From NCBI RefSeq assembly GCF_902364025.1, contig NZ_CABJCG010000023.1, positions 32,406 to 96,405 on the forward strand: a stretch of DNA of 64,000 nt. Reading direction: 5' to 3'. How positions within the stretch are numbered: position 1 is the first letter of the stretch; the number at the start of each line of letters is the position of its first letter. A program made the position numbers and the translations under genes. The notes below the pieces were generated by a model that had not been told where the DNA came from, did no database searches, and saw nothing but the letters and a program-made list of their open reading frames with translations. Below, piece by piece: positions 51,501 through 59,791 of this stretch. Source of the DNA: Enterocloster lavalensis. GTDB lineage: Bacteria > Bacillota > Clostridia > Lachnospirales > Lachnospiraceae.

Positions 51501-52343
51501 ATGGCGGACCAGTACGACATGAGCGGCGTGCACAGCGCCAATTTGAAAATATTAAAAGAGGTGGACCGGATCTGCCGCAAGTATAAGATCCGCTACGGTC
51601 TGGACGCGGGAACCCTGATCGGGGCGGTGCGCCACCACGGGTTCATTCCCTGGGACGACGACGCGGACGTGTATTTCACCCGCAGCCAGTACGAGGCGTT
51701 CTGCAAGGTGGCGCCACGGGAGCTGCCCGAGGGTATGGAGCTTCTGGAGCCGGACCAAATGCGGGGCGGGAAGGCATTTTACGACTTCACCCCGCGGATC
51801 ATCTACCACAAGAGCCGCCGCCACGGGGATACGCCGGAGATGGCCTACTATGAGGGAAAGCTGAACCACCTGTGGGTGGATCTGTTCATCATCGACAAGC
51901 TGCCCGCGGGGAAGTCCGCGGCCGCCATGACCCGGTTTCTCCACAAGGCGGTTTACGGCCTGGCTATGGGCCACCGCTACCATTTGGATTTCAAAAAATA
52001 CAGCCTGCCCCACAAGATTTTCGTGGGCGGACTGGCCGCGGTGGGACGGCTGATTCCCATGAGGGCAATCTTCGCCATGCAGCGGGCCGTGGCCTTAAAG
52101 GACCGGCACAGCAAGGGCAGTCTGCGCTACTACAGCAATTACCAGCCGGATTTCCTGTACGTGACCGTGGAGAAGGACTGGTGCGATCAGGTGGTGGATA
52201 TGGACTTCGAGGACACCCGGCTTATGGCCCCGGCGGGCTGGCATGAGATTCTGACGGAGGTGTATGGGGACTATATGACGCCGCCGCCCAAAGAACAGCA
52301 GGTGCCCACCCACTCCGGCCGGGAGATCGAGGTGTTTGGCTGA
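51501..52343 (+). CDS. LicD-family phosphotransferase
   Basis: 280 residues, ATG 51501 after GAGGAGG. LicD core: YGLDAGTLIGAVRHHGFIPW followed by DDDADVYF near 34-58. Family members transfer phosphocholine or similar phospho-groups onto surface glycans. No choline kinase or cytidylyltransferase (licA/licC) is in the window, so the donor may be another CDP- or nucleotide-activated alcohol. Position after rfbFGH ties it to the glycan. Confidence 0.88.
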   Translation: MADQYDMSGVHSANLKILKEVDRICRKYKIRYGLDAGTLIGAVRHHGFIPWDDDADVYFTRSQYEAFCKVAPRELPEGMELLEPDQMRGGKAFYDFTPRIIYHKSRRHGDTPEMAYYEGKLNHLWVDLFIIDKLPAGKSAAAMTRFLHKAVYGLAMGHRYHLDFKKYSLPHKIFVGGLAAVGRLIPMRAIFAMQRAVALKDRHSKGSLRYYSNYQPDFLYVTVEKDWCDQVVDMDFEDTRLMAPAGWHEILTEVYGDYMTPPPKEQQVPTHSGREIEVFG

Positions 52344-52408
52344 GGCGGAAGAGAGAAGGCCGCCGCGCGGGGTGCCATACAGCAGAGGAAAGGATTCAGG
52401 ACGGTTTA

Positions 52409-53335
52409 ATGGACAGGAAAGTATCGGTTGTAGTGTCCGTCTACAACGAAGAAAAGGCATTGGAAGAATTTTACAGGGAAACGGGCAAGGTCTTAAATGA
52501 GCTGGACTGGGATTATGAGCTGGTGTTTGTCAACGACGGCAGCGCGGACGGCAGCCTGGCCATTCTGGACAGCCTGGCGGAGCGGGACAGCCGGGTGAAA
52601 GTTGTCAGCTTTTCCAGGAATTTCGGCCACGAGGCGGCCATGATCGCGGGGCTGGATTACAGCAGCGGCGACGCCGTCGTCTGTATGGACGCGGACCTGC
52701 AGCATCCGCCGGAATGTATTCCCCGGATTCTGGAGAAAATGGCCCAGGGCTACGAGGTGATCAGCATGGTGCGGACCAAGAACAAGAGCGCGGGACTGGT
52801 CAAGAATATCACCTCCTCGGGCTTTTACTGGCTGATCAATCACATTTCGGATGTGCATTTCGAGCCAAACGCCTCGGATTTCTTCGCGGTCAGCCGCCAT
52901 GTGGTCCAGGTGTTAAAGGACAATTACCGGGAGAAGGTGCGCTTTTTGCGGGGGTATGTCCAGAACGTGGGCTTTCGCAAGGCCACCATCGAGTACGAGG
53001 CCCGGGCCAGGGTGGCGGGGGAGAGCAAGTACAGCCTGAAAAAGCTGTTCATTTTCTCCATCAACACGATCCTGTGCTTTTCCAACATGCCGCTGAAGCT
53101 GGGCATCTACGCCGGGATTTTCTCCGCGCTGCTGGGCGTTGCGGTGATCGTCTACACTCTGTTCACCCGTCAGGGCGCTCCCAGCGGTTACGCCACCATC
53201 GTGGTGCTGATCTGCTTCATGTTCGCCATGATGTTTGCGATCATCGGCATCATCGGGGAGTACATCGCCATTCTGTTTACCGAGCTGAAGGACCGGCCCA
53301 TCTACATCGTGGACCGGACGCGGAATGTGGAGTGA
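52409..53335 (+). CDS. GtrB-like polyprenyl-phosphate glycosyltransferase
   Basis: 308 residues: GT2 domain (VSVVVSVYNEEKALEEFYRE, FVNDGSADGSLAILD, VCMDADLQHPPE near 90) plus two C-terminal membrane spans (about 228-255 and 262-290). This is the layout of GtrB/ArnC-like enzymes that load a sugar on undecaprenyl phosphate for use outside the membrane, probably by the GT-C-like proteins encoded upstream. Confidence 0.88.
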   Translation: MDRKVSVVVSVYNEEKALEEFYRETGKVLNELDWDYELVFVNDGSADGSLAILDSLAERDSRVKVVSFSRNFGHEAAMIAGLDYSSGDAVVCMDADLQHPPECIPRILEKMAQGYEVISMVRTKNKSAGLVKNITSSGFYWLINHISDVHFEPNASDFFAVSRHVVQVLKDNYREKVRFLRGYVQNVGFRKATIEYEARARVAGESKYSLKKLFIFSINTILCFSNMPLKLGIYAGIFSALLGVAVIVYTLFTRQGAPSGYATIVVLICFMFAMMFAIIGIIGEYIAILFTELKDRPIYIVDRTRNVE

Positions 53336-53393
53336 GCGGCCGTCCAAAAGCCGCCCCGGAAAGCAGTTTAATAGAAATTTAATGATGCGTTGC

Positions 53394-53470
53394 TTGACAT
53401 TGGCTGGAAACTATGGTAAAAATTTAAACGTAAGTATGAAAAAGCAGATTGTTCAACTTTCTGCTTTTTT
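53394..53470 (+). promoter_or_regulatory. Promoter followed at once by a terminator hairpin
   Basis: TTGACA (53394-53399), 17-base spacer, TAAAAA (53417-53422), then a hairpin with AAAAAGCAGA (53439-53448) pairing with TCTGCTTTTT and ending in a T-run (to 53470). A transcript started here would be only about 40 bases. The hairpin alone could also be the terminator of the upstream glycan operon. Confidence 0.55.
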
Positions 53471-53482
53471 GTTCGCAGGAAG

Positions 53483-53519
53483 ATGACAACTTGTCACAAG
53501 TGACAGGTTATCATAATCT
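53483..53519 (+). promoter_or_regulatory. TetR operator-like palindrome overlapping the promoter
   Basis: ATGACAACTTGTCAC (53483-53497) faces GTGACAGGTTATCAT (53500-53514) with two mismatches across a two-base centre. A promoter TTGTCA (53491-53496), 17-base spacer, TAATCT (53514-53519) lies within it. This is the expected layout for autorepression by the TetR protein encoded at 53567. Confidence 0.65.
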
Positions 53520-53566
53520 GTGCGTTATACATTACCACACACAGGATAAAAGGGGGGACGAAAGAC

Positions 53567-54265
53567 GTGCCGACCCAGCGTTTTTTTAATTTGAAAGAGG
53601 AGAAGCGGCGCGCGATTGTGAGAGCCGCGGTGCATGAGTTCTCCCGGGTGCCCTATTCCGTTGCTTCCATCAACCAGATTATCAAGGAAGCGGATATTTC
53701 CAGGGGAAGCTTTTACACGTATTTTGAAGATAAGGATGATCTTCTGCAGTATCTGGTCAGCGGATTTCGGGAAAAGTGCAGGGAGCAGGTCTACGCCCAG
53801 CTGGAGTTAAATCAGGGCGATCTGTTTGAAACCGCCTGCGCGATGATGGAACAGATCATGGACGCGGGGAATGAAAGCCGTGGGGCCGAGCTGTACCGCA
53901 ACGCCCTGACGGAGCTGAACCCGGTGACTCAGAGCAGGATGATGGGCATCAAGGGATTCCTGTACGAGGACGAGGTCTACTGCCAATTTATCCACGGGCT
54001 GTACGAGCGGATCGATTCCGCCAAGTATCCCGTGGGGAGCGAGGCGCAGCTGGCCTGCCTGGTGGAGATCATTCTGGTACTGGTGATCAAGGCCGTTACC
54101 ATGTTTTACATGGGGGCGGCGGACCGGGAGCGCATCATGGAGGTGACCCGGAGACAGATGTACATATTGAAAAACGGCGCCCTGTCCGGGAATATGCCGG
54201 AGGAATCCCCGGCCGTCCGTCTGGACAGAAGGCCGGAAAAGAAGGAGATTAGCTATGAGAGATAA
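53567..54265 (+). CDS. TetR-family transcriptional regulator
   Basis: 232 residues: N-terminal HTH (about 10-55, with INQIIKEADISRGSFYTYFE and DKDDLLQYLV) and a mostly helical ligand-binding domain. GTG 53567 follows AGGGGGG. It overlaps the first TolC-like gene by 11 bases, so the regulator and the two TolC-like proteins form one operon. It probably represses that operon until an inducer binds. Confidence 0.9.
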   Translation: MPTQRFFNLKEEKRRAIVRAAVHEFSRVPYSVASINQIIKEADISRGSFYTYFEDKDDLLQYLVSGFREKCREQVYAQLELNQGDLFETACAMMEQIMDAGNESRGAELYRNALTELNPVTQSRMMGIKGFLYEDEVYCQFIHGLYERIDSAKYPVGSEAQLACLVEIILVLVIKAVTMFYMGAADRERIMEVTRRQMYILKNGALSGNMPEESPAVRLDRRPEKKEISYER

Positions 54266-55472
54266 CAGGAAACGGCCCGGCGCCCGCCGGGGCCTTGTAG
54301 TTTTGACCGCCTGCGTTCTGGCGGGAATCACGCCGGTTACGGCCTTTGCAGCCAAACGGCCCGACGACAACCTTTCCGATGTGGAAGCGCCCAGGCCGGA
54401 TGTAAACAAGGATTTAAGCCCGGAGTTCGCCTACAGCGAGGACAAATGGGCATCCCTGCGGGATAACGTGATGGAGTACGGCGAGCTGGCCGACCTGATT
54501 CACGAGTACAACCCCGTGGTCCGCAGCAACCGGGAGTCCTACAACGATATGCGGGGTAAGACGCTGAACGACGTGTACCAGGAGGCCATGGACGCGGCCC
54601 AGGACCTGTGGGATCAGGCCGGGGACTCGGACGACGACTCTATGCGGGCGACCCTGAACATGCAGGGGAACACGCTGGCCAAGTCCGCGGACGATCTGTT
54701 TGAGGACCCGGAGATGCAGAAGATCAGTTACGACCAGGCCGAGGCGGGGCTGGTGTCCCAGGCCCAGCAGCTGATGATCACCTACCAGCAGTCCGGTTAC
54801 ACCATGGAGAATCTTCAGAACACCCGGAATCTCCTGCAATCCAAGTATGAGGCCGCGGTGGCGCTCATGGGAACGGGAAGCTCCACCCAGGTTGAGGTGC
54901 TGAACGCCCAGAAGAGCGTCCAGGATCAGGACGCCGCCATTTTGTCCACCCAGAAGTCCATCGACAGCGTGCACCGCACCCTTTGCCTGATGACCGGATG
55001 GGCGGCGGACGCACAGCCGGAGATCCGCACGGTGCCGGAGCCGGATTTGGCCCGCATCGACGCCATAAATCCGGAAGCGGACCAGGAGACGGCCCTCAAG
55101 AACAATTACACCATCCGGTACAATGAGAAAAAGCTGGGCAACCTGACCGCATCCACCCAGATCGAGGCAACCAAGGCCACCATCGAGGATGCCAGGAACA
55201 ATGTGATCAACGGTTTAAAGACCCAGTACAACACCATCCTCACCACACGGGATTCCCTGACCACGGCCCAGCTTCAGCTTCAGCTGGCCCAGGTGGATCT
55301 GGAGAAGGCGGCGGCCAGTCTGGCCGTGGGTTCCTCCACGCAGCTTCAGTACCAGAGCGCGGAGAATGCCTTTATCACGGCGAAGAACACGGTGGAGACC
55401 ACCAAACTGCAGCTGTTTTTGGCCATGGAGAACTATGACTGGATTGTAAAAGGTCTTGTGGCATCGAAGTGA
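54255..55472 (+). CDS. TolC-like secreted coiled-coil protein, copy 1
   Basis: 405 residues with a signal peptide (ends near TAFAA, about residue 33) and a long helical body with TolC-family spacing: TSVEVLNAQKSVQ-like segment STQVEVLNAQKSVQDQDAAI near 213 and QLQYQSAENAFITAKNTVE near 360. Outer-membrane efflux proteins of this fold need an outer membrane, but the rest of the window looks monoderm; such proteins in clostridia probably act in the wall or as extracellular coiled coils. No RND pump or membrane-fusion gene is adjacent. Confidence 0.8.
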   Translation: MRDNRKRPGARRGLVVLTACVLAGITPVTAFAAKRPDDNLSDVEAPRPDVNKDLSPEFAYSEDKWASLRDNVMEYGELADLIHEYNPVVRSNRESYNDMRGKTLNDVYQEAMDAAQDLWDQAGDSDDDSMRATLNMQGNTLAKSADDLFEDPEMQKISYDQAEAGLVSQAQQLMITYQQSGYTMENLQNTRNLLQSKYEAAVALMGTGSSTQVEVLNAQKSVQDQDAAILSTQKSIDSVHRTLCLMTGWAADAQPEIRTVPEPDLARIDAINPEADQETALKNNYTIRYNEKKLGNLTASTQIEATKATIEDARNNVINGLKTQYNTILTTRDSLTTAQLQLQLAQVDLEKAAASLAVGSSTQLQYQSAENAFITAKNTVETTKLQLFLAMENYDWIVKGLVASK

Positions 55473-55498
55473 TGTGAGGAGTGAACGAGGTGAGTTTG

Positions 55499-56728
55499 AT
55501 GAACGATAGAAGATGGAAGGGTTTCTGCGCGGCCGCCATGGCGGCCCTGCTCTCGGCCGGACTGCCCCTCACCGCAATGGCGGAGCCGGAACCGGCTCCG
55601 GGGGACGGATACCAGCAGTATATGGAACGCCTGACCGACAACCGCATCGAGTACGATGAGCTGGCGGATCTGATCAAGAATTTTTACGGTCCCTTAAAGA
55701 GCCAGTACGATTCCCTGGAGAGTATGAAGGGGGACACCGCCGACATTGCCATGCAGATGCGCGTCAGGGCGGATGATATGGTCAACGATGAGGACGGCCT
55801 GAAGGACCAGAAGAAGGATAATCCCCAGATGGCGCCTGTGCTGAACGGATACATTGCGCAGACCCGGGCCGGTATCAAGGAGCTGCGCAAGCAGGCCAAG
55901 AAGGTGGAGGACAATCTGGATAAATTCGACTCCGGCGCAAAGATGATCGACCGCTATGTGAACAGCGCGGCCCAGGGTCTGGAGTTTCTGGTGAACACCT
56001 ATCAGCAGACCCTCTCGAAGCGGGAACTGGTGGCAAAATCCGTGGAAGTGTCCCAGGCTGCCTGGAATCTGCAGCAGACCATGCAGGCTCAGGGCCTGGC
56101 GGTGGACGCCGATATTTTGTCCGCGGCCTCCCAGCTGGCTTCCTCCCGGCAGCAGTTGTCCAGTCTGGACTCCGGGCTGGAGCAGATGCGGCGCAATATT
56201 TACCAGCTCACCGGCTACGATGTGAACGCGGCCGGTGTGGAGATCGGCCAGGTGCCCCACGCGGACCCGGCGGCCATCGCCTCCATCGATGTGGCGGCGG
56301 ACAAGGATAAGGCAGCCATGAACAATTATGATCTGATCAACCTGCGGGGAACCGCGGGGGGCGGAAGCATGAATATGGTGGAGAAGCAGACCATGAAATC
56401 CACTACCATGACCCGCAACAAGATCCGCAACGTGGAGTACAGCGAGGAGCAGGTGCGCTCCAACGTGCAGGGACTCTACGATACCATTTTACAGAAAAAG
56501 GCTGAGTACGACTCAGCAAACACCGCCTGGCAGAGCGCCCAGATCACCTGGAACGCGGCCCAGATCCAGCGCCAGGGAGGGCTGGTCAGCGACATCCAGT
56601 TCATGCAGATGGAGCTGGCTTACCTTCAGGCCAAGTCCGGTTACGAATGCGCGGACCTGGCTCTGCAGCAGGCCATGCGGGACTACCAGTGGGCGGTTAA
56701 GGGCGTGACAATAACGACAGCATCATAA
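55499..56728 (+). CDS. TolC-like secreted coiled-coil protein, copy 2
   Basis: 409 residues from ATG 55499 (GAGGTG six bases before it; GTG 55481 lies beside another G-rich stretch). Signal peptide ends near LTAMA; then helices with the same order of elements as the previous protein, including YDELADLIKNFYGPLKSQYD near 40 versus ELADLIHEYNPVVRSNRES in copy 1. The two are diverged tandem paralogues. Ends in a strong terminator. Confidence 0.8.
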   Translation: MNDRRWKGFCAAAMAALLSAGLPLTAMAEPEPAPGDGYQQYMERLTDNRIEYDELADLIKNFYGPLKSQYDSLESMKGDTADIAMQMRVRADDMVNDEDGLKDQKKDNPQMAPVLNGYIAQTRAGIKELRKQAKKVEDNLDKFDSGAKMIDRYVNSAAQGLEFLVNTYQQTLSKRELVAKSVEVSQAAWNLQQTMQAQGLAVDADILSAASQLASSRQQLSSLDSGLEQMRRNIYQLTGYDVNAAGVEIGQVPHADPAAIASIDVAADKDKAAMNNYDLINLRGTAGGGSMNMVEKQTMKSTTMTRNKIRNVEYSEEQVRSNVQGLYDTILQKKAEYDSANTAWQSAQITWNAAQIQRQGGLVSDIQFMQMELAYLQAKSGYECADLALQQAMRDYQWAVKGVTITTAS

Positions 56729-56741
56729 AGTTACATATGTT

Positions 56742-56800
56742 CCCGATTTCATTGAATTTTCAGAAGATGTAACTTCTGAACAATGAAATCGGGATTCTTT
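56742..56800 (+). terminator. Intrinsic terminator after the TolC-like pair
   Basis: CCCGATTTCATTG (56742-56754) pairs perfectly with 56781-56793, enclosing TTCAGAAG/CTTCTGAA; ATTCTTT follows. Confidence 0.88.
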
Positions 56801-56922
56801 ATAAATAATTTATGCAAATTACAGAATAAATGTACAAAAATTGGGAGTTGTCTCTTGCATTTGACAAAAAAAGATGTTATCATTTTTTTATAGGGGATAT
56901 ATAATGATTTACAAGGAGGTTC

Positions 56923-56958
56923 GTGGTTACTGTTTTATGGTTCTGTGTTTTGAATTGA
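56923..56958 (+). CDS. Possible 11-residue leader peptide
   Basis: A consensus AAGGAGG (56913-56919) stands before GTG 56923, which opens an 11-codon frame (VVTVLWFCVLN) ending at TGA 56956-56958. That stop overlaps the start of the GAGGTGA site of the next gene. The frame contains hydrophobic residues and a Trp-Phe-Cys run but no obvious regulatory codon repeat. It could couple translation to the HPr-like gene, or be chance. Confidence 0.35.
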   Translation: MVTVLWFCVLN

Positions 56959-56967
56959 GGTGAGTTT

Positions 56968-57216
56968 ATGTTGATGCGACAAGTTGACCTCAGGGATATG
57001 GCCCCCAGGCCGATCCCGATTTCTTATCTGATTCAGACCGCCAATCAATTTCACTGCGATATCTATGTGACCAGCGATGCTGAGACTGTCAACGCGAAGA
57101 ATTATGATGAGATCAAGAAGCTCAGAATGTGTGGCGCCCCCTTGACATTCTACTTTAAGGGAAGTGACGAGGGAGAAGCGGGCGACCGCATCGAACGGAT
57201 TTTTACATCAGGATAA
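56968..57216 (+). CDS. HPr-like small protein lacking the phosphorylation residues
   Basis: 82 residues aligning in plan with HPr phosphocarriers: MAPRPIPISYLIQTANQF replaces the usual GLHARPA... helix, and FYFKGSDEGEAGDRIERI matches the C-terminal helix and the GxDExxA pattern. The active-site His15 position is Ala and the regulatory Ser46 position (KNYDEIKKL) is not Ser. It therefore cannot act as a normal PTS phosphocarrier and may be a regulator such as Crh-type relatives. It is a monocistronic gene between a terminator and a hairpin terminator. Confidence 0.65.
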   Translation: MLMRQVDLRDMAPRPIPISYLIQTANQFHCDIYVTSDAETVNAKNYDEIKKLRMCGAPLTFYFKGSDEGEAGDRIERIFTSG

Positions 57217-57254
57217 TAAAGAGAAGGGGAAAAAGGACATGCATTTCAAGCGCT

Positions 57255-57290
57255 AAAGGAGAGCCGGCGGCAACGCGGAGGCTCTCCTTT
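57255..57290 (+). terminator. Hairpin terminator, probably bidirectional
   Basis: AAAGGAGAGCC (57255-57265) pairs with GGCTCTCCTTT (57280-57290), with a T/A run on either side, between the HPr-like gene and the convergent BCCT gene. A second GC hairpin GCGCGCC/GGCGCGC (57300-57317) lies just beside it. Confidence 0.8.
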
Positions 57291-57330
57291 TCGAATGACG
57301 CGCGCCCCTGGGCGCGCTCTGTCATAGATT

Positions 57331-58872
57331 TCAGTTGGTTTCTTCGTCCAGATAATGTCTGGCGTCTTTGAAAAAGCTCCATACAATCAGCAGAATAATG
57401 AAACCGATGGGGAAGGCGGCGATGATGGATACCGTCTGCAGGTTCGTCATGGAATTCTTCGAGAAGATCAGGGCGATGGGCAGCAGCATGAGCACCACGG
57501 CCCAGAACAGCTTTACCTTCCGGTCCGGCTCCTCTCCGGCCTTCAGGGACTTGTAGGAGTAGGAGGAGGCCACCATGGTCAGGGCGTCGAAGGAGGTTGC
57601 GTAGAAGGCCACCATGGTAACCGCCAGCAGAATCAGGCCGAACTTGGCCAACGGCAGAGTCTCGAACACGGCGATGATGGTCTTGTAAAGGTTCTGAGTT
57701 CCGGCGTAAATCCCCATCAGATCCAGCTTTCCGTGCATCTGCAGGCCCAGCCCGTAGTTGCCCAGAATGATGAAAGAGGTAAAGGTTCCGGCCAGCCCGA
57801 AAAAGTAGCCGCCGAACACGGTCTGGCGGATGGTGCGCCCCTTGCTGATGGTGCCGATGAAGAAGGGGGTTGCGACGCACCAGACCATCCAGTAGGCCCA
57901 GTAGAAGATCGTCCAGTTCTGGGGGAAGGAGGAGGTGCGCAGCGCGTCGGTCCAGGTGGCCAGGGAGATAAAGTTCTGGGTCAGGTTGCCCAGGGCGGTC
58001 AGGCCGGTTTCCACGATGTAACGGCCCTCGCCGCCGCCGAAGAACACATAGGCCAGCAGTCCGAAAAACAGGTACACGCAGGAGGCGGCCAGCTTTGCGA
58101 TGCCCTCCATGCCGAAGTAAACGGCCATGGTGTAGACCACACAGATGATCACCAGGATGCCGATGGTCAGCAGGTTGGTCTCCTGAATGCCGAACACCCG
58201 GCTGATGGCCATGGACAAAAGCGGGGTGGCCAGGGAAAAGGTGGTGGCGGTTCCCGCCAGCAGGGCAAAGACCGCGGTCAGGTCGATCACCTTACCCCAG
58301 AAGCCGTCCACGCGTTTCCCCAGAAGGGGGCGGCAGGCCTCGGAGTATTTCTGTTTGCTGCGGCGGCGCACATGGATCATGAAACCGAAGGAGACGGCCA
58401 GGATGATGTAGAAGCTCCAGGGGATGGGACCCCAGTGAAACAGCGGATAGGTGCTGGCCCAGTCCTGCTGGGTACCCATTTCCAGAATATGGGGTTCATT
58501 GGCGTAGAGCATCCACTCGCACAGGGAATAGAACAGGATGTCCGCGGCCAGACCTGCGGTGAACATCATGGAGCCCCAGCGGAAGGCGGAATACTGCGGT
58601 TTGTCCGTGTCGCCCAGGCGGATTTTGCCAAAGCGGGAGAAACCCATGTACAGGGAGCAGATGAAGGCCCCCAGCCCCAGGATCAGGTAATAGCTGCCCA
58701 ACTGGTCGCCCAGGAAAAAGCGGATGGAGCCGAGAATACCCGACGAGGCCTCCGGCAGAGCCATGAACAGGGCGCACAGCACGAGAATGCATAAAAATGG
58801 CACGATGGTGACAATCCAGTCCACGCGCTTTGTGACAGGGCGGGCGGCGGGGGTGTTGCAATCCGGTTTCAT
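57331..58872 (-). CDS. BCCT-family transporter (betaine/carnitine/choline)
   Basis: 513 residues with twelve hydrophobic segments and the BCCT core WTIFYWAYWMVWCVATPFFI followed by GTISKGRTIRQ near 323-353. It takes up a quaternary amine such as glycine betaine, choline or carnitine using an ion gradient. Minus strand; its likely regulatory region upstream (58873-58990) is AT-rich with an inverted pair. Relevant to LicD only if it imports choline, which is speculation. Confidence 0.93.
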   Translation of the reverse strand: MKPDCNTPAARPVTKRVDWIVTIVPFLCILVLCALFMALPEASSGILGSIRFFLGDQLGSYYLILGLGAFICSLYMGFSRFGKIRLGDTDKPQYSAFRWGSMMFTAGLAADILFYSLCEWMLYANEPHILEMGTQQDWASTYPLFHWGPIPWSFYIILAVSFGFMIHVRRRSKQKYSEACRPLLGKRVDGFWGKVIDLTAVFALLAGTATTFSLATPLLSMAISRVFGIQETNLLTIGILVIICVVYTMAVYFGMEGIAKLAASCVYLFFGLLAYVFFGGGEGRYIVETGLTALGNLTQNFISLATWTDALRTSSFPQNWTIFYWAYWMVWCVATPFFIGTISKGRTIRQTVFGGYFFGLAGTFTSFIILGNYGLGLQMHGKLDLMGIYAGTQNLYKTIIAVFETLPLAKFGLILLAVTMVAFYATSFDALTMVASSYSYKSLKAGEEPDRKVKLFWAVVLMLLPIALIFSKNSMTNLQTVSIIAAFPIGFIILLIVWSFFKDARHYLDEETN

Positions 58873-59203
58873 AAAATATTCCTCCTTGGCAGGCAGATTC
58901 AGTCGTTTATCTGATAATGTTCAAAAAAGTTTAAAAATAAATGATATTGAACATATTACCACCGGAAGCTGGAAAAATCAAGAGGGATTTCAAACTTTAC
59001 CAAGAATAACAATAATTTCGTAAGAAAAAAGGTCTGTTAAATTCGGGGATTGTCCGCTATAATAATACCGTTGACGGTCTGTCCGCCCGGCGGTTCGCGG
59101 GGGATCAGGCCGAATTGCAGCCGCCGGCTGCTCCCGGGAGATCCAGACCGGCGGGGCCGTCAGGCCGGCTGCTTTTTGTAAGAATGAAGGAGGATTTGAT
59201 AAA
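58873..59203. promoter_or_regulatory. 331-base divergent spacer: BCCT and lipoprotein promoters
   Basis: Near the BCCT start, ATGTTCAA (58917-58924) and TTGAACAT (58947-58954) form an inverted pair across 22 bases of A/T-rich DNA. For the plus-strand lipoprotein, TATAAT (59059-59064) with a weak TGTTAA 17 bases before it is a candidate promoter. The 140-base leader is GC-rich with overlapping inverted repeats (59072-59179), ending in CCGGCTGCTTTTTG, which resembles an attenuator; no known riboswitch is recognised. Confidence 0.45.
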
Positions 59204-59740
59204 ATGAAACAGTTCAAAAAGTTATCCGCGTTGTTTCTCTTGTGCGCGGCAATCCTCTGCGGCTGTACGCAGAGCAATATTGTTTCCCCCACAGGCGGCG
59301 TGGTGGAGGGCCCGGCCGTTCCGGACGTGGAGACAAAGGACGATGTGGAGATCGACTGGGATGAAGTGAACCAGGCTATGCGCGACGAGTTTATGGAGCC
59401 CTACGGGCCCTTTGGCGATTACGTCATGGAGATGGCCGTAACCTACGACGCCTCCAGCAAGACCGTAACCGTGCTGCTGCCCGTGACAGCCAAGACCACC
59501 GGCGAGATTGCGGTGGAATACGGCGAGGCCGTGCTCAAGGTCATCGGCGATGAGCTGGCGACCCAGGACTTCTCCTACGCGCCTTCTGATGAGGAGAAGC
59601 TGTACTACGGCGGTTTCTTTGATGAGAACAATGTGAAGATCCAGATCTTCCCCTTCAACAGCCAGGACGACGAGAGCACCTATCTGGTGAACGACACCAT
59701 CAAGGCGGGCGAGCAGAGAGCGCTGACCGCTCTGAAGTAG
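59204..59740 (+). CDS. Small lipoprotein of unknown function
   Basis: 178 residues with a type II signal peptide (lipobox ILCGC, mature Cys near 24) and a soluble domain rich in Asp/Glu; MEMAVTYDASSKTVTVLLPV near 76. No catalytic motif is recognisable. The gene sits directly before a secreted metallo-hydrolase gene, so both may act at the cell surface. AAGGAGG precedes the ATG. Confidence 0.75.
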   Translation: MKQFKKLSALFLLCAAILCGCTQSNIVSPTGGVVEGPAVPDVETKDDVEIDWDEVNQAMRDEFMEPYGPFGDYVMEMAVTYDASSKTVTVLLPVTAKTTGEIAVEYGEAVLKVIGDELATQDFSYAPSDEEKLYYGGFFDENNVKIQIFPFNSQDDESTYLVNDTIKAGEQRALTALK

Positions 59741-59791
59741 GAACGGCGCTCCGGCGGCAGACAATGAGATTAGAAAGAGAAGGACTTGAAT

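Noticed and set aside
57355..58794. 479-residue plus-strand frame opposite the BCCT gene
   Set aside because: Gly/Gln/His-rich shadow; the minus strand carries full BCCT motifs.
59072..59190. Known riboswitch upstream of the lipoprotein
   Set aside because: Inverted repeats are visible but no recognisable conserved core of a known riboswitch class was found.
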